A DNA stretch of 64,000 nt. Origin: Bacillus wiedmannii. GTDB lineage: Bacteria > Bacillota > Bacilli > Bacillales > Bacillaceae_G. Positions 6,878 to 18,405 of this stretch are shown in pieces. The position numbers were made by a program, and so were the translations under genes. Every line of letters starts with the position of its first letter. Position 1 is the first letter of the stretch. Below the pieces are notes generated by a model. That model did not search any database and was not told where the DNA came from. It was given only the letters and a program-made list of their open reading frames with translations. The stretch spans positions 1 to 64,000 of the forward strand of contig NZ_LOBC01000104.1 in NCBI RefSeq assembly GCF_001583695.1, read 5' to 3'.

Positions 6878-7828
6878 TTATTTTTTTGCTACCGCTTCCC
6901 CCGCGCGTAATTTCTCTGCAATCTCATCGATTTTACGCAAACGATGATTAATACCCGATTTACTAATTTTCCCCCCGGATACCATCTCGCCTAACTCTTT
7001 CAATGTTACATCTTGATAATCTCTTCGTAATTGTGCAATTTCTCGCAGTTTATCTGGTAATATATCAAGACCAACTGTCTCATCAATATAACGGATATTT
7101 TCAATCTGCCTTAGCGCTGCACCAATTGTTTTATTTAAATTGGCTGTTTCGCAGTTCACTAAACGATTTACTGAATTACGCATATCGCGAACGATTCGAA
7201 TGTCTTCAAATCTTAAAAGTGCATTATGAGCGCCTATAATATTTAAAAACTCCGTAATCTTTTCTGCTTCTTTCAAATACGTAATGTACCCTTTTCTTCT
7301 TTCCAACGTCTTACTATTTAAATCAAATCCGTTCATCAATTCACATATAGCATCATTATGTTCCTTATATAACGAAAAGACCTCTAAATGATAAGATGAT
7401 GTTTCTGGGTTATTTACTGAACCACCTGCTAAAAATGCACCTCGTAAATACGATCGTTTACAACATTTCTTCTCGATTAATTCCTGGGATATATTTCGAA
7501 TTAACGAAAAGTCGTCTCGAACAATATGAAGATCAGCTAATATTTCGCGAGACTTCTCAACAAGCCGCACAATATATACATTATTTTTCTTCAATCGCAT
7601 TTTTTTACGAACAAGTAATTCTACCGTCACGTCATATCCTTTTTTCAAAAGCGTATAAATCCTTCTTGCGATTGCCGCATTCTCCGTTTGAATATCGATA
7701 GATAGACGACGGTTTGAAAAAGAAAGCGATCCGTTCATTCGAAGTAACGCTGATAATTCTGCTTTCTCACAGCATTCCTTCACCTCAAGATTCGTTAGCT
7801 CTTTCTTTGTTTCTGATGCAAATGACAC
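6878..7828 (-). CDS. whiA: WhiA, DNA-binding sporulation/division regulator
   Basis: 316 residues starting [20 protein letters not shown] from GTG 7828. SD AAGGAGG is 8 nt upstream, while the longer GTG at 7837 overlaps the SD. An N-terminal LAGLIDADG-like domain is followed by a C-terminal helix-turn-helix ([16 protein letters not shown], then [15 protein letters not shown]). WhiA is a conserved nucleoid-binding factor in Gram-positive bacteria that affects cell division in Bacillus and sporulation in Streptomyces. It sits between yvcK and crh. Confidence 0.95.
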   Translation of the reverse strand: MSFASETKKELTNLEVKECCEKAELSALLRMNGSLSFSNRRLSIDIQTENAAIARRIYTLLKKGYDVTVELLVRKKMRLKKNNVYIVRLVEKSREILADLHIVRDDFSLIRNISQELIEKKCCKRSYLRGAFLAGGSVNNPETSSYHLEVFSLYKEHNDAICELMNGFDLNSKTLERRKGYITYLKEAEKITEFLNIIGAHNALLRFEDIRIVRDMRNSVNRLVNCETANLNKTIGAALRQIENIRYIDETVGLDILPDKLREIAQLRRDYQDVTLKELGEMVSGGKISKSGINHRLRKIDEIAEKLRAGEAVAKK

Positions 7829-7917
7829 AGTCAACACCTCCTTATACGATTACTTTGGAACAAAAATCTTGTCCTATATGAAATGATGAGCGTTACCTCA
7901 AACGAGGCAACGCACAT

Positions 7918-8871
7918 CTACAACAGTGAATATAAAATAGAAGCTAGTTTTAATGTATCGTGCCTTACAACACGATCATCATACTTCGCTAATTGATCTT
8001 GAATGACATCAATATTGCTCTCTGTAAAACGTTCTTCATCTACTACAACTGGTGCCGACATTTCTTCCTCATATAACTGACGTAATTCACAAGGAATATC
8101 ACGGTTATTTACAATTGCAGTATCGATAAATGGTTTACCTAAATGATCATGTAACGCCTGCACATGGTCAAACGCAGTATATCCCATCGTTTCACCAGCT
8201 TGCGTCATAACATTACACACATATACCTTCTTCGCTTTTGCAGCAAGAACAGCGTCCCCGATTTTGTTAACAACTAAATTCGGTAATATACTCGTATACA
8301 AACTTCCTGGACCAAAAACAAGTAAATCAGCTCGTTTAATCTCAGCCAACGTTTCATGTAACGGCTCTACATCTTCTGGAGTTAAAAAGACGCGGTTAAT
8401 CTTCTTCCCAGAATAAGGAATCTTTGATTCACCTGTTACAATTTCTCCATCTTCTAGTTCCGCATGAAGTACCGCACTTTGGTTCGCTGCCGGTAACACA
8501 CGTCCTCTGACATTTAACACTTTACTCGTTTCCGTAATCGCATGGAAGAAGTCTCCTGTAATCGAGGTCATACCCGCTAATAATAAATTTCCTAACGCAT
8601 GACCTTTCAGCCCGTCTCCCGTTGTGAAACGATGCTGAAATAAAGCTTCCACCAGCGGCTCTACATCTGATAACGCAACAAGTACGTTACGAATGTCACC
8701 TGGGGGTGGAATTTCGAGCTCATCACGTAATCTACCTGAACTGCCACCATCATCAGCGATTGTAACAACTGCTGTAATATCAACCGGATATTGTTTTAAT
8801 CCTCTTAATAAAACAGAGAGTCCAGTACCGCCTCCCATGATAACAATTTTAGGTTTTCTCTCTTTTTTCAT
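7918..8871 (-). CDS. yvcK: YvcK/GlmR family gluconeogenesis and cell-wall factor
   Basis: 317 residues of the CofD/YvcK family. Visible are the N-terminal nucleotide-sugar binding loop (IVIMGGGTGLSVLLRGL), TIADDGGSSGRLR, and FGPGSLYTSILPNL. In Bacillus the protein binds UDP-GlcNAc and stimulates GlmS, linking carbon supply to peptidoglycan precursor synthesis; it is needed for growth on gluconeogenic carbon. ATG lies 3 bases after the rapZ stop, so the genes are coupled. Confidence 0.95.
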   Translation of the reverse strand: MKKERKPKIVIMGGGTGLSVLLRGLKQYPVDITAVVTIADDGGSSGRLRDELEIPPPGDIRNVLVALSDVEPLVEALFQHRFTTGDGLKGHALGNLLLAGMTSITGDFFHAITETSKVLNVRGRVLPAANQSAVLHAELEDGEIVTGESKIPYSGKKINRVFLTPEDVEPLHETLAEIKRADLLVFGPGSLYTSILPNLVVNKIGDAVLAAKAKKVYVCNVMTQAGETMGYTAFDHVQALHDHLGKPFIDTAIVNNRDIPCELRQLYEEEMSAPVVVDEERFTESNIDVIQDQLAKYDDRVVRHDTLKLASILYSLL

Positions 8872-8874
8872 CCC

Positions 8875-9756
8875 TTAATGGCCCTTTCTCTTCTCCACAT
8901 CACGATGAGATACATGAACGCTATACTCTGGTTTCAAATGTTTCCCAAGGTATTCTGTAAGCGTAACAGAACGATGCTGTCCACCTGTACATCCAATTGC
9001 AATTACAAGTTGACTCTTGCCTTCTCTTTTATAATGAGGCAGCATGAAAGTAATAAGATCCGTCAATTTTTCTAAAAACTTATGTGTCTCATTAAATTTC
9101 AGCACATACGATGAAACTTCTTCATCTAGTCCTGTTAATGGCTTCATATGTGGAATGTAATATGGATTTGGTAAAAAACGAACATCAAATACTAAATCTG
9201 CATCAATTGGAATACCGTACTTAAATCCAAATGACATAACATTTACACGAAATGCTTGCTCAGTTTCAGTTGAAAACAGATGAACAATTTTTTCACGTAA
9301 TTCTTTCGGTTTTAAATCCGATGTATCCAGCACAATATTCGCTCGTGCCTTCATATCAGTTAATAAGCCACGCTCCATCTCGATTCCCTTTAACGGCAAA
9401 CCAGTTGGTGCAAGTGGATGCGAACGTCTCGTTTCTTTATAACGAGTTACAAGCGTGCCATCTTTCGCATCTAAGAATAAAATATGAGGAATAATCCATG
9501 TACGTTCTGATAAATCATCAAGTGCTCCCCATAAATGTTCGAAAAACTCTCGGCCACGTAAATCAACGCCAAGTGCTACTTTATTCATTTTCCCTTTTGA
9601 ATCCGCCATAAGTTCAATAAACTTCGGCAATAACATCGGTGGTAAATTATCTACACAGAAATATCCTAAATCTTCAAAACTTTGTAAAGCTACTGTCTTT
9701 CCAGCTCCAGACATTCCTGTAATAATTACCATTTTTATATCATTATTCTCTGTCAT
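8875..9756 (-). CDS. rapZ: RapZ family nucleotide-binding protein (YvcJ)
   Basis: 293 residues, full length. A P-loop GMSGAGKT at residues 14-21 and the C-terminal family motif [13 protein letters not shown] are visible. The E. coli homologue RapZ is an RNase adaptor controlling GlmS via GlmZ; the B. subtilis homologue YvcJ is a nucleotide-hydrolysing protein that affects competence. SD AAGGAGAGG precedes ATG; 20 bases separate it from the nudix gene. Confidence 0.94.
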   Translation of the reverse strand: MTENNDIKMVIITGMSGAGKTVALQSFEDLGYFCVDNLPPMLLPKFIELMADSKGKMNKVALGVDLRGREFFEHLWGALDDLSERTWIIPHILFLDAKDGTLVTRYKETRRSHPLAPTGLPLKGIEMERGLLTDMKARANIVLDTSDLKPKELREKIVHLFSTETEQAFRVNVMSFGFKYGIPIDADLVFDVRFLPNPYYIPHMKPLTGLDEEVSSYVLKFNETHKFLEKLTDLITFMLPHYKREGKSQLVIAIGCTGGQHRSVTLTEYLGKHLKPEYSVHVSHRDVEKRKGH

Positions 9757-9776
9757 CGTATCCTCTCCTTGACGGT

Positions 9777-10235
9777 TTAACTCGGATCTAATCGATATGA
9801 AAGCAACTCAAAATCTGGGGTATATACAAATGTACCGTAGATTATGCCATTTCCTTTAATTAAATAATCAATAATGTGATAATCTCCTGGTGCCATTGCT
9901 AAATCATCAATTTTGTCAAATGTATGCCAACCAATGATGCCTTCTTCGCTCTCTAGTTTGTTTTCTCCTGCAAAATCTGTCGCTAAAAAGGAGAACATCA
10001 TCCATTCAGAAACAACTTTATCACCTTCTTGGATGACAAAGGTGAAGACCCCTTTTAACGCTGGGTTCTTTAAATAAATACCTGTTTCTTCACGATACTC
10101 GCGAACAACGGAATCTCTTACTGTCTCACCACGCTCCATTTTCCCGCCTGGTGCAACCCACCAATTTCGGCGAGGTTTTTGGAGTAAGAGTACTTCATTA
10201 TCTCTAATTAACACACAGTTTGTCACTCTTTGCAT
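9777..10235 (-). CDS. NUDIX hydrolase (YvcI-like)
   Basis: 152 residues. The Nudix box G-x5-E-x7-REUxEExGU is complete ([20 protein letters not shown], then TG), which binds the catalytic metal and cleaves nucleoside diphosphate derivatives. The substrate is unknown; the N-terminal region resembles 8-oxo-dGTP-type hydrolases. It is the first gene of the crh operon. Confidence 0.92.
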   Translation of the reverse strand: MQRVTNCVLIRDNEVLLLQKPRRNWWVAPGGKMERGETVRDSVVREYREETGIYLKNPALKGVFTFVIQEGDKVVSEWMMFSFLATDFAGENKLESEEGIIGWHTFDKIDDLAMAPGDYHIIDYLIKGNGIIYGTFVYTPDFELLSYRLDPS

Positions 10236-10422
10236 GTTTCTTCACCTCAGCTACTTGCAGTAAATTTCTCACTGCATACTCATTTCATTATACTATCAAA
10301 AACAGTTTGCTACAACGAAGGAGCCAGTCCTCTTTCGCTAAGCACATGCTACTCAACAATTTTAAAAAAGCTTTTTAGAACAAGCAATGTAAATGCCTAC
10401 ACTTTCAATGAATAGCATGAAA

Positions 10423-10456
10423 AATCCCCTTAACGATTTTTATCGCCAAGGGGATT
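10423..10456 (-). terminator. Terminator of the DUF368 gene
   Basis: AATCCCCTT / AAGGGGATT, 9-bp stem with a 16-nt loop, followed on the minus strand by TTTTTC. Confidence 0.75.
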
Positions 10457-10463
10457 AAAGTCC

Positions 10464-11270
10464 TTATTTCTTACCGAAATAAGTAACAATCGCAAATCCT
10501 AAAATAAAGGTAATAATTGAACTTATAATTGAAAATCCTCCAGTTGGAATACCAGGGAACACAATTACAATCGAGCCGATAACAAGTCCAATAATTGCCG
10601 CAAATGTCATACTTTTATAACGATCTAACAAGAAACTAATTCCTTTACTACTTACAACAAACCCCGCCATAACACCAGCACCGATAACTACGATTAAAGG
10701 TAAGTTCAGTGTAGTTAAAGCATTAATTGCTGTCGGATACACACCAATAATTAATAAAATAAATGATCCGCTAATTCCAGGAAGCAACATAGCCATACTA
10801 GCCATCCAGCCCGCGAAAAATAAACCAATTGCATTTAAAATTGTTAACGTCGTAATTGGATCTGCTGCCTTATCTGGTTTAAAGAAAGCTGTGATTGCAA
10901 CAAGAATTGCTGCAACTATTAATAAAACAATGTGCTTACCTTTAAACGACGACTTTGCATCAGCTTCTCTCATTAACATCGGTAATATACTAATAATTAA
11001 ACCGAGGAAGAAAAATTGAGTCGGTTCATAATGATTCGCAAGTAAATATTTAATAACGTGACTTAACGTTAAAAACGCTGCTGCCACACCAGCTGCAAGG
11101 GGAATTAAAAATCCTAAATGTTTTTTCCATTCACGACTAAAGAATCCACTAATTGCTGCAAGTAATTGTTCATAAATCCCTAACACAACAGCGATTGTAC
11201 CGCCGCTCACACCAGGAATTAAATCACTAACACCCATACAAAATCCACGGTATATATTACGCCATTCCAT
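10464..11270 (-). CDS. DUF368 membrane protein (PopT-like polyprenyl-phosphate translocase candidate)
   Basis: 268 residues from ATG 11270 (SD GAGGA about 11 nt upstream; an in-frame ATG six codons earlier has no SD). About eight hydrophobic helices. The family signature GVSDLIPGVSGGTIAVVLGI sits near the N-terminus and a related MLLPGISGSFILLIIGV is in the middle, i.e. two inverted re-entrant-like halves. DUF368 proteins such as PopT have been implicated in recycling undecaprenyl phosphate across the membrane. It is a single gene between two terminators. Confidence 0.85.
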   Translation of the reverse strand: MEWRNIYRGFCMGVSDLIPGVSGGTIAVVLGIYEQLLAAISGFFSREWKKHLGFLIPLAAGVAAAFLTLSHVIKYLLANHYEPTQFFFLGLIISILPMLMREADAKSSFKGKHIVLLIVAAILVAITAFFKPDKAADPITTLTILNAIGLFFAGWMASMAMLLPGISGSFILLIIGVYPTAINALTTLNLPLIVVIGAGVMAGFVVSSKGISFLLDRYKSMTFAAIIGLVIGSIVIVFPGIPTGGFSIISSIITFILGFAIVTYFGKK

Positions 11271-11377
11271 ACTGAATAAATTCCTCATTTCTTATAGTGA
11301 TTTTTTCCGTAAAGTCCAGTATATCAATAAGAAAGCTTATAATCCTAATATTTTTTGACAAAACTTTGACATTTTCA

Positions 11378-11415
11378 TAAAAAAAGAAGAAAGCTCCTAT
11401 CGGTAGCTTTCTTCT
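11378..11415 (-). terminator. trxB terminator
   Basis: On the minus strand AGAAGAAAGCT / AGCTTTCTTCT (11-bp perfect stem, 9-nt loop) is followed by a T-rich run. Confidence 0.85.
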
Positions 11416-11433
11416 CAAAAGGCATATTATCCC

Positions 11434-12405
<972 letters not shown>

Positions 12406-12475
12406 TCATTCCTACACAATTAAGTTACCCTCATTATACTGTTAGCATCATTTTTTTCCCAATGATTTGCTTACC

Positions 12476-13987
12476 CTATGTGTGCGTACGTTTAACAGCC
12501 TGCACATACTTTCGAACAGTCGCTACAGATACATTATATACATCCCCAAGCTCCGACTGTGTCATCTTATTTCCTTGTTCGCTGCGTACAATATATTCAA
12601 CCGCAGCTGACCAGCCGTATACATTTGTAAAAACTGCCCCAGATGTATATAAACGTATGAACGTACAAAACCAAAATTGTAAACACTCTTCGATTAATTC
12701 ATCATCTTTTTTCGTATAATTATATAAAGCATCCGCAATTTGCGCGCACTGTTCAAATTGCTGTAAATCAGCTGGAATGCTCTTATGGCTATTAAGTAAA
12801 AAGAAATACTTTGCAAGTTGCGATACGATTGGAACACCGTTCTTCGCCTGCGTTACATCAAAGAAGAATCCCACCTTCTCTGGCGTTGACAATTCATTCA
12901 TTAAATATAAAGCTAGCATTTGTTCCTCTAGCGTCGCACTTTGTTGAAATGATTTTCGTAATTCTTCAAATAATACGTTTTGTCCTTCATCTGCTAAATT
13001 CAGCGCATTCCACGGTTCTTTTCCCTTTTTATCAGGGTGCAATTCTACAACATGCTGCCACATTTTTTCAGCTACTTGCTGATCTTTCACCATATAAGCA
13101 GAATATGCAAACCAATAATAAAAACTAACGTCTCCCTCATATCCTTGACGCTTTAATACTTTGAACCATTTATATGCAGGCTCAAAATGACCAATTGTTG
13201 CAAGTGTCGTTCCAAGTTTCAAACGATGCTCGAACGAAATCGGATATACTGAAACTAACTGCTCCGCTAACGCTTCTACTTGTTTATGCTCTCCAATTGA
13301 ATATAGGAAAATAAGCGTATTACAAAGCGCATGTATATTACCAGGATTTTTCTCTAAAATCATTTCCGTTAACTTCAGAGCTTTATCTACATTACCAGAT
13401 TGAAAATGTGCAATGGCTAAATTATTATGACCCGACCAAAATTCCGGATAATCTTTTGTAACAATTTCCAATGTAGCAATTGCTTCTTCCAATTGTCCGT
13501 TACGAATATAACGATTCGCTTCTTCTTGCATAACAATTAGATCATCTTCATCCTCAATCTCTTCCTCACCCATCGCTTCTTCTTCCATAATTTCAAGTAA
13601 TTCTAATGTATCTTCTACAAATTCCTTCTCTTCTGCAACTTCTAAATAGCGATCCGCATACTTTTTCGCCTGCTGAAATAGCCCCATATATGCATAATTA
13701 TTTGCAATAAAATAATAGCATTGTTCAAGTTCTGGATTAGATCTAACAAGCTTAAAGAAGATTTGATTCGACTCTTGATATTCACCAGCCTCAGATAATA
13801 CTGTTGCTAATTGGCATAAAATAAACGGCTCCTTCTCACTTTGTGCCGCTCTTCGAAAATATTTAATTGCATCTTGCAATTTTTGCCCTTTGTAAGCTCT
13901 CATCCCTTTTTTATAAAAGAAGTCCGCTAATTGATTAAAAGAGATAACTTGTCCGTTCTCCTTATATATTCCTTGATTTTTCCCCAT
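12476..13987 (-). CDS. TPR-repeat protein with C-terminal helix-turn-helix (YvcD-like)
   Basis: 503 residues from ATG 13987 (SD GGAGG close upstream; a frame extending to 14062 has no SD). Several tetratricopeptide repeats cover roughly residues 20-300, e.g. YYFIANNYAYMGLFQQAKKY and WSGHNNLAIAHFQSGNVDKA. An acidic segment EEEAMGEEEIEDEDD lies around 135-150. The last 30 residues form a predicted HTH (MTQSELGDVYNVSVATVRKY). It is next to trxB as yvcD is in B. subtilis. Function unknown; a protein-interaction scaffold with possible DNA contact is inferred. Confidence 0.82.
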   Translation of the reverse strand: MGKNQGIYKENGQVISFNQLADFFYKKGMRAYKGQKLQDAIKYFRRAAQSEKEPFILCQLATVLSEAGEYQESNQIFFKLVRSNPELEQCYYFIANNYAYMGLFQQAKKYADRYLEVAEEKEFVEDTLELLEIMEEEAMGEEEIEDEDDLIVMQEEANRYIRNGQLEEAIATLEIVTKDYPEFWSGHNNLAIAHFQSGNVDKALKLTEMILEKNPGNIHALCNTLIFLYSIGEHKQVEALAEQLVSVYPISFEHRLKLGTTLATIGHFEPAYKWFKVLKRQGYEGDVSFYYWFAYSAYMVKDQQVAEKMWQHVVELHPDKKGKEPWNALNLADEGQNVLFEELRKSFQQSATLEEQMLALYLMNELSTPEKVGFFFDVTQAKNGVPIVSQLAKYFFLLNSHKSIPADLQQFEQCAQIADALYNYTKKDDELIEECLQFWFCTFIRLYTSGAVFTNVYGWSAAVEYIVRSEQGNKMTQSELGDVYNVSVATVRKYVQAVKRTHT

Positions 13988-14132
13988 ATATCCTCCAGTT
14001 TTTTGTTTTCTTCGTTCACACATTCTTCTATCTATAAGTATAAACGATTCCGTAAAAAACAAAACAGTATATTATACTCAATTATTTCCTTTTTATTCAT
14101 TAAAAAAGAAGAGAAATGTTACATTTTTAGCA

Positions 14133-14639
14133 TCAACCTTCTCTAGCATCCATTTCTTCTTTCGTATAAATAACACGCATTGGATTTCCACCCACGAAAG
14201 CGCCGCTTGGTACATCTCTATGAACAAGTGTGCCAGCTGAAATAATCGCACCATCCCCAATTTCCACACCTGGTAATATAGTTGTATTTGCTCCAATCAT
14301 CACTTCATTTCCTATGAAGATCTCTCCAAGTCGATATTCGCGAATTAAATATTCATGTGCTAAAAGCGTTGTATTATAGCCGATAATTGAATTCTCTCCC
14401 ACAGTTATCTTTTCTGGGAACATAATATCCGGCACTACCATAAGCGCAATTGATGTTTTCTTTCCGACTTTCATCCGTAAAAATGTACGGTACAACCAAT
14501 TCTTGACGGATAAAAATGGTGTATAACGCGCAATTTGGATAATAATAAAGTTTTTCATTACCTTCCAAAAAGACACTGTTTTATACACATTCCATAATGA
14601 ATTTTCTCCCGAAACAGGATAGCGCGTTGTCCGTCGCAC
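14133..14639 (-). CDS. Left-handed beta-helix acetyltransferase (YvoF-like)
   Basis: 168 residues from GTG 14639 (SD GAGGAG 8 nt upstream). Hexapeptide repeats (IGYNTTLLAHEYLI, IGNEVMIGANTTILPGVEIG) and the distal motif AFVGGNPMRVI mark the maltose/galactoside O-acetyltransferase family. The acceptor is unknown. It is the last gene of hprK-lgt-ppaX-yvoF, the same order as in B. subtilis. Confidence 0.88.
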   Translation of the reverse strand: MRRTTRYPVSGENSLWNVYKTVSFWKVMKNFIIIQIARYTPFLSVKNWLYRTFLRMKVGKKTSIALMVVPDIMFPEKITVGENSIIGYNTTLLAHEYLIREYRLGEIFIGNEVMIGANTTILPGVEIGDGAIISAGTLVHRDVPSGAFVGGNPMRVIYTKEEMDAREG

Positions 14640-14670
14640 TTAACTCGCTCCTCTACTAAAAAGTGAAACT

Positions 14671-14706
14671 GTAAGTTAGTAGGGAAATACACCCCTACTA
14701 ACTTAC
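14671..14706 (-). other. Perfect 14-bp hairpin between ppaX and yvoF
   Basis: GTAAGTTAGTAGGG and CCCTACTAACTTAC pair without mismatch around an 8-nt loop. There is no clear U-run on either strand, so it looks more like an RNA-stability or processing element within the operon than a terminator. Confidence 0.6.
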
Positions 14707-14714
14707 TTGGACCT

Positions 14715-15365
14715 TTATAAACGGTTCATATTAGACAAAATCGGTAGCAAATCACTCATTTTATCTAGCATAAAGTCCGGCTTGTAAGCCTCTAAATACG
14801 CTCTACCTTTCAACGTCCATGAGACAGCAGCTGTTTTCGTACCCGCATTTTGTCCACCAACAATATCATGATGGTTATCCCCAACCATCAATGCTTCTTC
14901 CGGTTTCGCATCTAATAACTCAAGCGCTTTTTGAAGTGGTTCTGGATGTGGTTTCACATGCTCTACATCATCAATTGTCACGACAACATCAAAAAATTCA
15001 TCAAGCTTTGATAACCTTAATCCCATCTCAACTGTTTGTCTCGCTTTCGTTGTAACAATACCAACTTTATAGCCTTGCTTCTTCAACTCTTGAACTGTTT
15101 CATATACAGTTTCATATTCTTCTACTAATTCATCGTGATGATCATGGTTAAATTGACGATAACATGTAATCATCTCTTCAACCTTGTTTTCATTAATCTT
15201 GCTGAAAGTATCATGTAAAGAAGGGCCGATAAATGGCAATACATCTTCACGCTTATATTGATTTGGATAATATGTATGTAACGTATGTAAAAAAGAAGAA
15301 ATAATAAGTTCGTTTGTATTAATTAAAGTTCCATCTAAATCAAATAACACTGTATTTATTCTCAT
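14715..15365 (-). CDS. ppaX: Pyrophosphatase PpaX (HAD family)
   Basis: 216 residues with HAD motifs DLDGT (motif I, N-terminus), a VTTK segment (motif II), KPHPEP and [14 protein letters not shown] (motifs III/IV). PpaX hydrolyses the pyrophosphate released when HPr kinase/phosphorylase dephosphorylates P-Ser-HPr, which fits its place two genes after hprK. SD AAGGGA, 8 nt spacing. Confidence 0.94.
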   Translation of the reverse strand: MRINTVLFDLDGTLINTNELIISSFLHTLHTYYPNQYKREDVLPFIGPSLHDTFSKINENKVEEMITCYRQFNHDHHDELVEEYETVYETVQELKKQGYKVGIVTTKARQTVEMGLRLSKLDEFFDVVVTIDDVEHVKPHPEPLQKALELLDAKPEEALMVGDNHHDIVGGQNAGTKTAAVSWTLKGRAYLEAYKPDFMLDKMSDLLPILSNMNRL

Positions 15366-15398
15366 TGTCTTAGTCCCTTCTCTTTCCTGAATATGAAA

Positions 15399-15430
15399 GA
15401 AGCAGCACCTTATAATAAGATGCTACTTTT
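15399..15430 (-). terminator. Hairpin after lgt
   Basis: On the minus strand AGCATCTTAT / ATAAGGTGCT pair (one G-U) directly after the lgt stop and are followed by a pyrimidine-rich stretch. It is a weak terminator or processing hairpin within the operon. Confidence 0.4.
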
Positions 15431-15432
15431 CT

Positions 15433-16245
15433 CTAATTTTCCGAATATCTTTTATCAGCTTGCCCCATTTTTCGTCTCACGATAATGAAAATAATAGAAA
15501 TAACAACAAGTCCAATTGACATTACTTGTGCGATACGAAGTGGTCCTAACATTAAACTATCTGTACGTAAGCCTTCTACGAAGAAGCGCCCTATTGAATA
15601 CCAAATTAAATATGTGAAGAATAATTCCCCGCGTCGTAAATTCACTTTTCGTAATGCAAGTAATAAAATGACACCTGCAAAATTCCATAATGATTCATAT
15701 AAAAACGTCGGGTGATAGTAAACACCCTCAATATACATTTGATTAATAATGAAATCCGGTAAATGAAGTCCTTCTAAAAACTGTCTCGTTACTTCATCAC
15801 CATGCGCCTCTTGGTTCATAAAGTTTCCCCATCGACCAATTGCTTGTCCTAGTAAAATACTTGGCGCAGCAATATCAGCCAACTTCCAGAATGAAACCCC
15901 GCGTCGTTTCGCAAAAAGAATCCCTGTAATAACAGCCCCGATTAAACCACCATGAATCGCCAAGCCACCTTGACGAATATTAATAATTTGACTCGGGTTT
16001 TGCGCGTAATATTCCCATTCAAAAATAACATAGTACATTCTCGCAAATAGAATAGCGATCGGTACTGCAATTAATACAAGGTCAACAAATGTATCTTTTG
16101 GAATACCTAGTCTTTCTCCCTCGCGAGTTGCTAGCCAAAGACCTAATAGCACGCCTGTACCGATAATAATCCCGTACCAATATACAGGAAACGGCCCAAG
16201 TTGAATCGCTACACGGTCAAGCTGTGGTACAGAACCTAACAGCAT
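15433..16245 (-). CDS. lgt: Prolipoprotein diacylglyceryl transferase
   Basis: 270 residues from ATG 16245 (SD GAGGGGGG, 8 nt). Seven hydrophobic helices and the Lgt signature [17 protein letters not shown] are visible, plus HGGLIGA with the conserved His. It transfers diacylglycerol from phosphatidylglycerol to the lipobox cysteine of prelipoproteins. It is 24 bases after hprK, in the same operon. Confidence 0.97.
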   Translation of the reverse strand: MLLGSVPQLDRVAIQLGPFPVYWYGIIIGTGVLLGLWLATREGERLGIPKDTFVDLVLIAVPIAILFARMYYVIFEWEYYAQNPSQIINIRQGGLAIHGGLIGAVITGILFAKRRGVSFWKLADIAAPSILLGQAIGRWGNFMNQEAHGDEVTRQFLEGLHLPDFIINQMYIEGVYYHPTFLYESLWNFAGVILLLALRKVNLRRGELFFTYLIWYSIGRFFVEGLRTDSLMLGPLRIAQVMSIGLVVISIIFIIVRRKMGQADKRYSEN

Positions 16246-16269
16246 ATGTATGACCCCCCTCTCCAAAGT

Positions 16270-17199
16270 TTACTCCTGATTTCCTAACTCAATCGCACTC
16301 ATTAATCGTTCAGAGAACTGTTGTGCTGCATTGACTCCCATACGTTTTAAACGGAAGTTCATCGCTGCTACTTCAATAATAACAGCCAAGTTTCGACCAG
16401 GACGAACTGGAAGTGTAATCTTCGTAAGCTCTGTATCAATAATCTTCATCTTCTCTTCATCAAGACCTAAGCGATCGTAATTTTTCTTTTGATCCCAAAT
16501 TTCAAGATTAATAACAAGTGTAATACGCTTATAATTTCGCACTGCCCCTGCACCGAATAACGTCATAACGTTAATGATACCTAGACCACGAATTTCTAAT
16601 AAATGCTCAATTAAATCTGGTGAGCTTCCTACTAATGTGTCTTCATCTTCTTGGCGAATTTCTACACTATCATCCGCAACAAGACGGTGACCACGTTTTA
16701 CAAGCTCAAGAGCTGTCTCACTTTTACCGACACCACTTTGACCTGTAATTAAAACACCAACACCGTAAATATCTACTAACACACCATGTACAGCTGTTGT
16801 TGGTGCTAACTTACCTTCTAAATAATTTGTTAAACGACTTGATAATCTTGTTGTCGTTTGAGCAGAACGTAATAAAGGCATGCCTGATTCACGTGATGCT
16901 TGTAATAACTCATCTGGTACATCTTGATTACGAGTTATAATGATACATGGCGTCTCCTCAGTACAAAGCGCTTTCATTCTCTCTTGCTTTTGCTCTGACG
17001 TTAATGTGTCAAAGAACGTAAGCTCCGTCTTTCCAAGAAGCTGCACGCGATCAGCTGGATAATATGTGAAAAATCCTGCCATTTCAATTCCAGGTCGTGA
17101 TAAATCACTTGTATCAATCGGACGATGAATTCCTTCTTCACCACTTATTAACTCCAATTGAAATTGTTCAATTAAATCTTTTGTCCTTACTTTCGGCAT
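16270..17199 (-). CDS. hprK: HPr kinase/phosphorylase
   Basis: 309 residues from ATG 17199 (SD GGAGG). Visible are the catalytic H139 (TAVHGVLVD), Walker A GQSGVGKS at 153-160, and the C-terminal family signature around [10 protein letters not shown] and [10 protein letters not shown]. It phosphorylates or dephosphorylates Ser46 of HPr and Crh according to ATP, fructose-1,6-bisphosphate, phosphate and PPi levels, setting CcpA-dependent carbon catabolite repression. It is the first gene of hprK-lgt-ppaX-yvoF; its substrate Crh is encoded at 6606-6854. Confidence 0.97.
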   Translation of the reverse strand: MPKVRTKDLIEQFQLELISGEEGIHRPIDTSDLSRPGIEMAGFFTYYPADRVQLLGKTELTFFDTLTSEQKQERMKALCTEETPCIIITRNQDVPDELLQASRESGMPLLRSAQTTTRLSSRLTNYLEGKLAPTTAVHGVLVDIYGVGVLITGQSGVGKSETALELVKRGHRLVADDSVEIRQEDEDTLVGSSPDLIEHLLEIRGLGIINVMTLFGAGAVRNYKRITLVINLEIWDQKKNYDRLGLDEEKMKIIDTELTKITLPVRPGRNLAVIIEVAAMNFRLKRMGVNAAQQFSERLMSAIELGNQE

Positions 17200-17355
17200 A
17201 TGTATAAACCTCCACTCCGCTGCGGGTTCAGTCTCATTTGATGTAAAATTCCATTCTACCGGATATTGTACCATTTTTTTCTGGAAACAAGAAATACGGT
17301 TTCTAATAAATAGAAAAAAACATTTCATATACATCATGAAATGTTTTTCTTTTTG

Positions 17356-17736
17356 TCATTTTCTCTTTTTTTCATATAGCGGCTCCACAATTGCCTTTTC
17401 AATAATCATATTAAAAATTGAAATACAAATTGCCGCAACGATTGCTACACCAAACCCTGATATATTAAATGCATCTCCTAATAATGAATCTGCTATTTTT
17501 AACGTAATCGCATTAATAACAATTAAGAAGAACCCGAAAGTTACAAGAGTAATCGGTAGCGTAATTAAAATTAAAAACGGTTTTACGAACACATTTAAAA
17601 CAGCCAAAATAATACTCGCAATAATTGCAGTCTGTATATTTGCTACGTAAAACGCGTCTGGTGCAATCCCTTTTAAAAGTCCCGATACAGCGATTAACAC
17701 AACGCTATTTACAAGAAGTGATACAATCCATCTCAT
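17356..17736 (-). CDS. Phage holin family 4 / YvlD-like membrane protein
   Basis: 126 residues from ATG 17736 (AGGA about 11 nt upstream; ATG 17748 also possible). Four transmembrane helices and a basic C-terminal end (PLYEKKRK). The Phage_holin_4_2 family is common in bacterial genomes without phage context. In B. subtilis the homologue YvlD is in an envelope-stress operon; here it is alone upstream of hprK. Confidence 0.8.
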   Translation of the reverse strand: MRWIVSLLVNSVVLIAVSGLLKGIAPDAFYVANIQTAIIASIILAVLNVFVKPFLILITLPITLVTFGFFLIVINAITLKIADSLLGDAFNISGFGVAIVAAICISIFNMIIEKAIVEPLYEKKRK

Positions 17737-17833
17737 TTTCTTACACATCCTTTTGACATATATATTTCATCATACGCTAATAGATAATAAACGCAAGTAT
17801 CATACGAACACTTATATCAATTTATTCTACTCT

Positions 17834-18301
17834 TCATGCTTGTATACCTACTAACATTTCCCCCGCAAAATAAGGGCCACACCATCTATGTTCATGAGTT
17901 TTCACAAAGGTCCAAGTGAAATCTTTGTCTACAATATAGATATCACCTTTATATGCATCATCCGTCTCCCGTAATATATCATCCATATGTAATAAACTCG
18001 CATCCGTTATTAGTATGACTTCCTCACAATGTTGATAGAATATGTAACAATTCTTTTTCACTTCATTATGAAACGCGTTCTCCGCTTCTTCACCCTCTAA
18101 ACACTTCTTTTTCTCATAACTAAATATGTGCCAAAGATACCCACATGCATACTTATCTCCATACAGGAAAATATCTTCTTTTTCCTCATCACTTAAATGA
18201 TTTGCAAAATGATCCTCCCAGCGCTTGCGAAAATATACACCCCAACTTTGAAACTCTCTTACCTTCATGTTTTTCTTTCTTAAAACATCTATAAACTCCA
18301 T
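17834..18301 (-). CDS. Conserved hypothetical protein, DUF4275-like
   Basis: 155 residues, cytoplasmic, rich in aromatic residues and Cys. The patterns CGYLWHIFSYEKKKCLEG and a terminal FTWTFVKTHEHRWCGPYF resemble DUF4275 proteins of Bacillus. SD GGGGGGAGA sits 2 nt before ATG. No catalytic motif recognised. Its role is unknown and it is not obviously linked to its neighbours. Confidence 0.7.
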   Translation of the reverse strand: MEFIDVLRKKNMKVREFQSWGVYFRKRWEDHFANHLSDEEKEDIFLYGDKYACGYLWHIFSYEKKKCLEGEEAENAFHNEVKKNCYIFYQHCEEVILITDASLLHMDDILRETDDAYKGDIYIVDKDFTWTFVKTHEHRWCGPYFAGEMLVGIQA

Positions 18302-18328
18302 CTTCTCCCCCCTATAAAGCGAATTTTT

Positions 18329-18377
18329 AATCAGTGGGGATTTTGTTCATCCCCACTGATTATTAGTTAAACCAATC
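18329..18377. repeat. Intergenic repeat: 13-bp hairpin plus ATTATTAGTTAAACCAATC block
   Basis: A perfect 13-bp inverted repeat (AATCAGTGGGGAT / ATCCCCACTGATT, 7-nt loop) at 18329-18361 runs into ATTATTAGTTAAACCAATC. That 19-mer recurs exactly at 57142-57160 in another intergenic element. Confidence 0.6.
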
Positions 18378-18405
18378 GGGTTGCCCACAAATAGCGGGAT
18401 AAAAT

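Noticed and set aside
12811-13128. 105-codon plus-strand frame
   Set aside because: Antisense shadow of the TPR protein; no SD.
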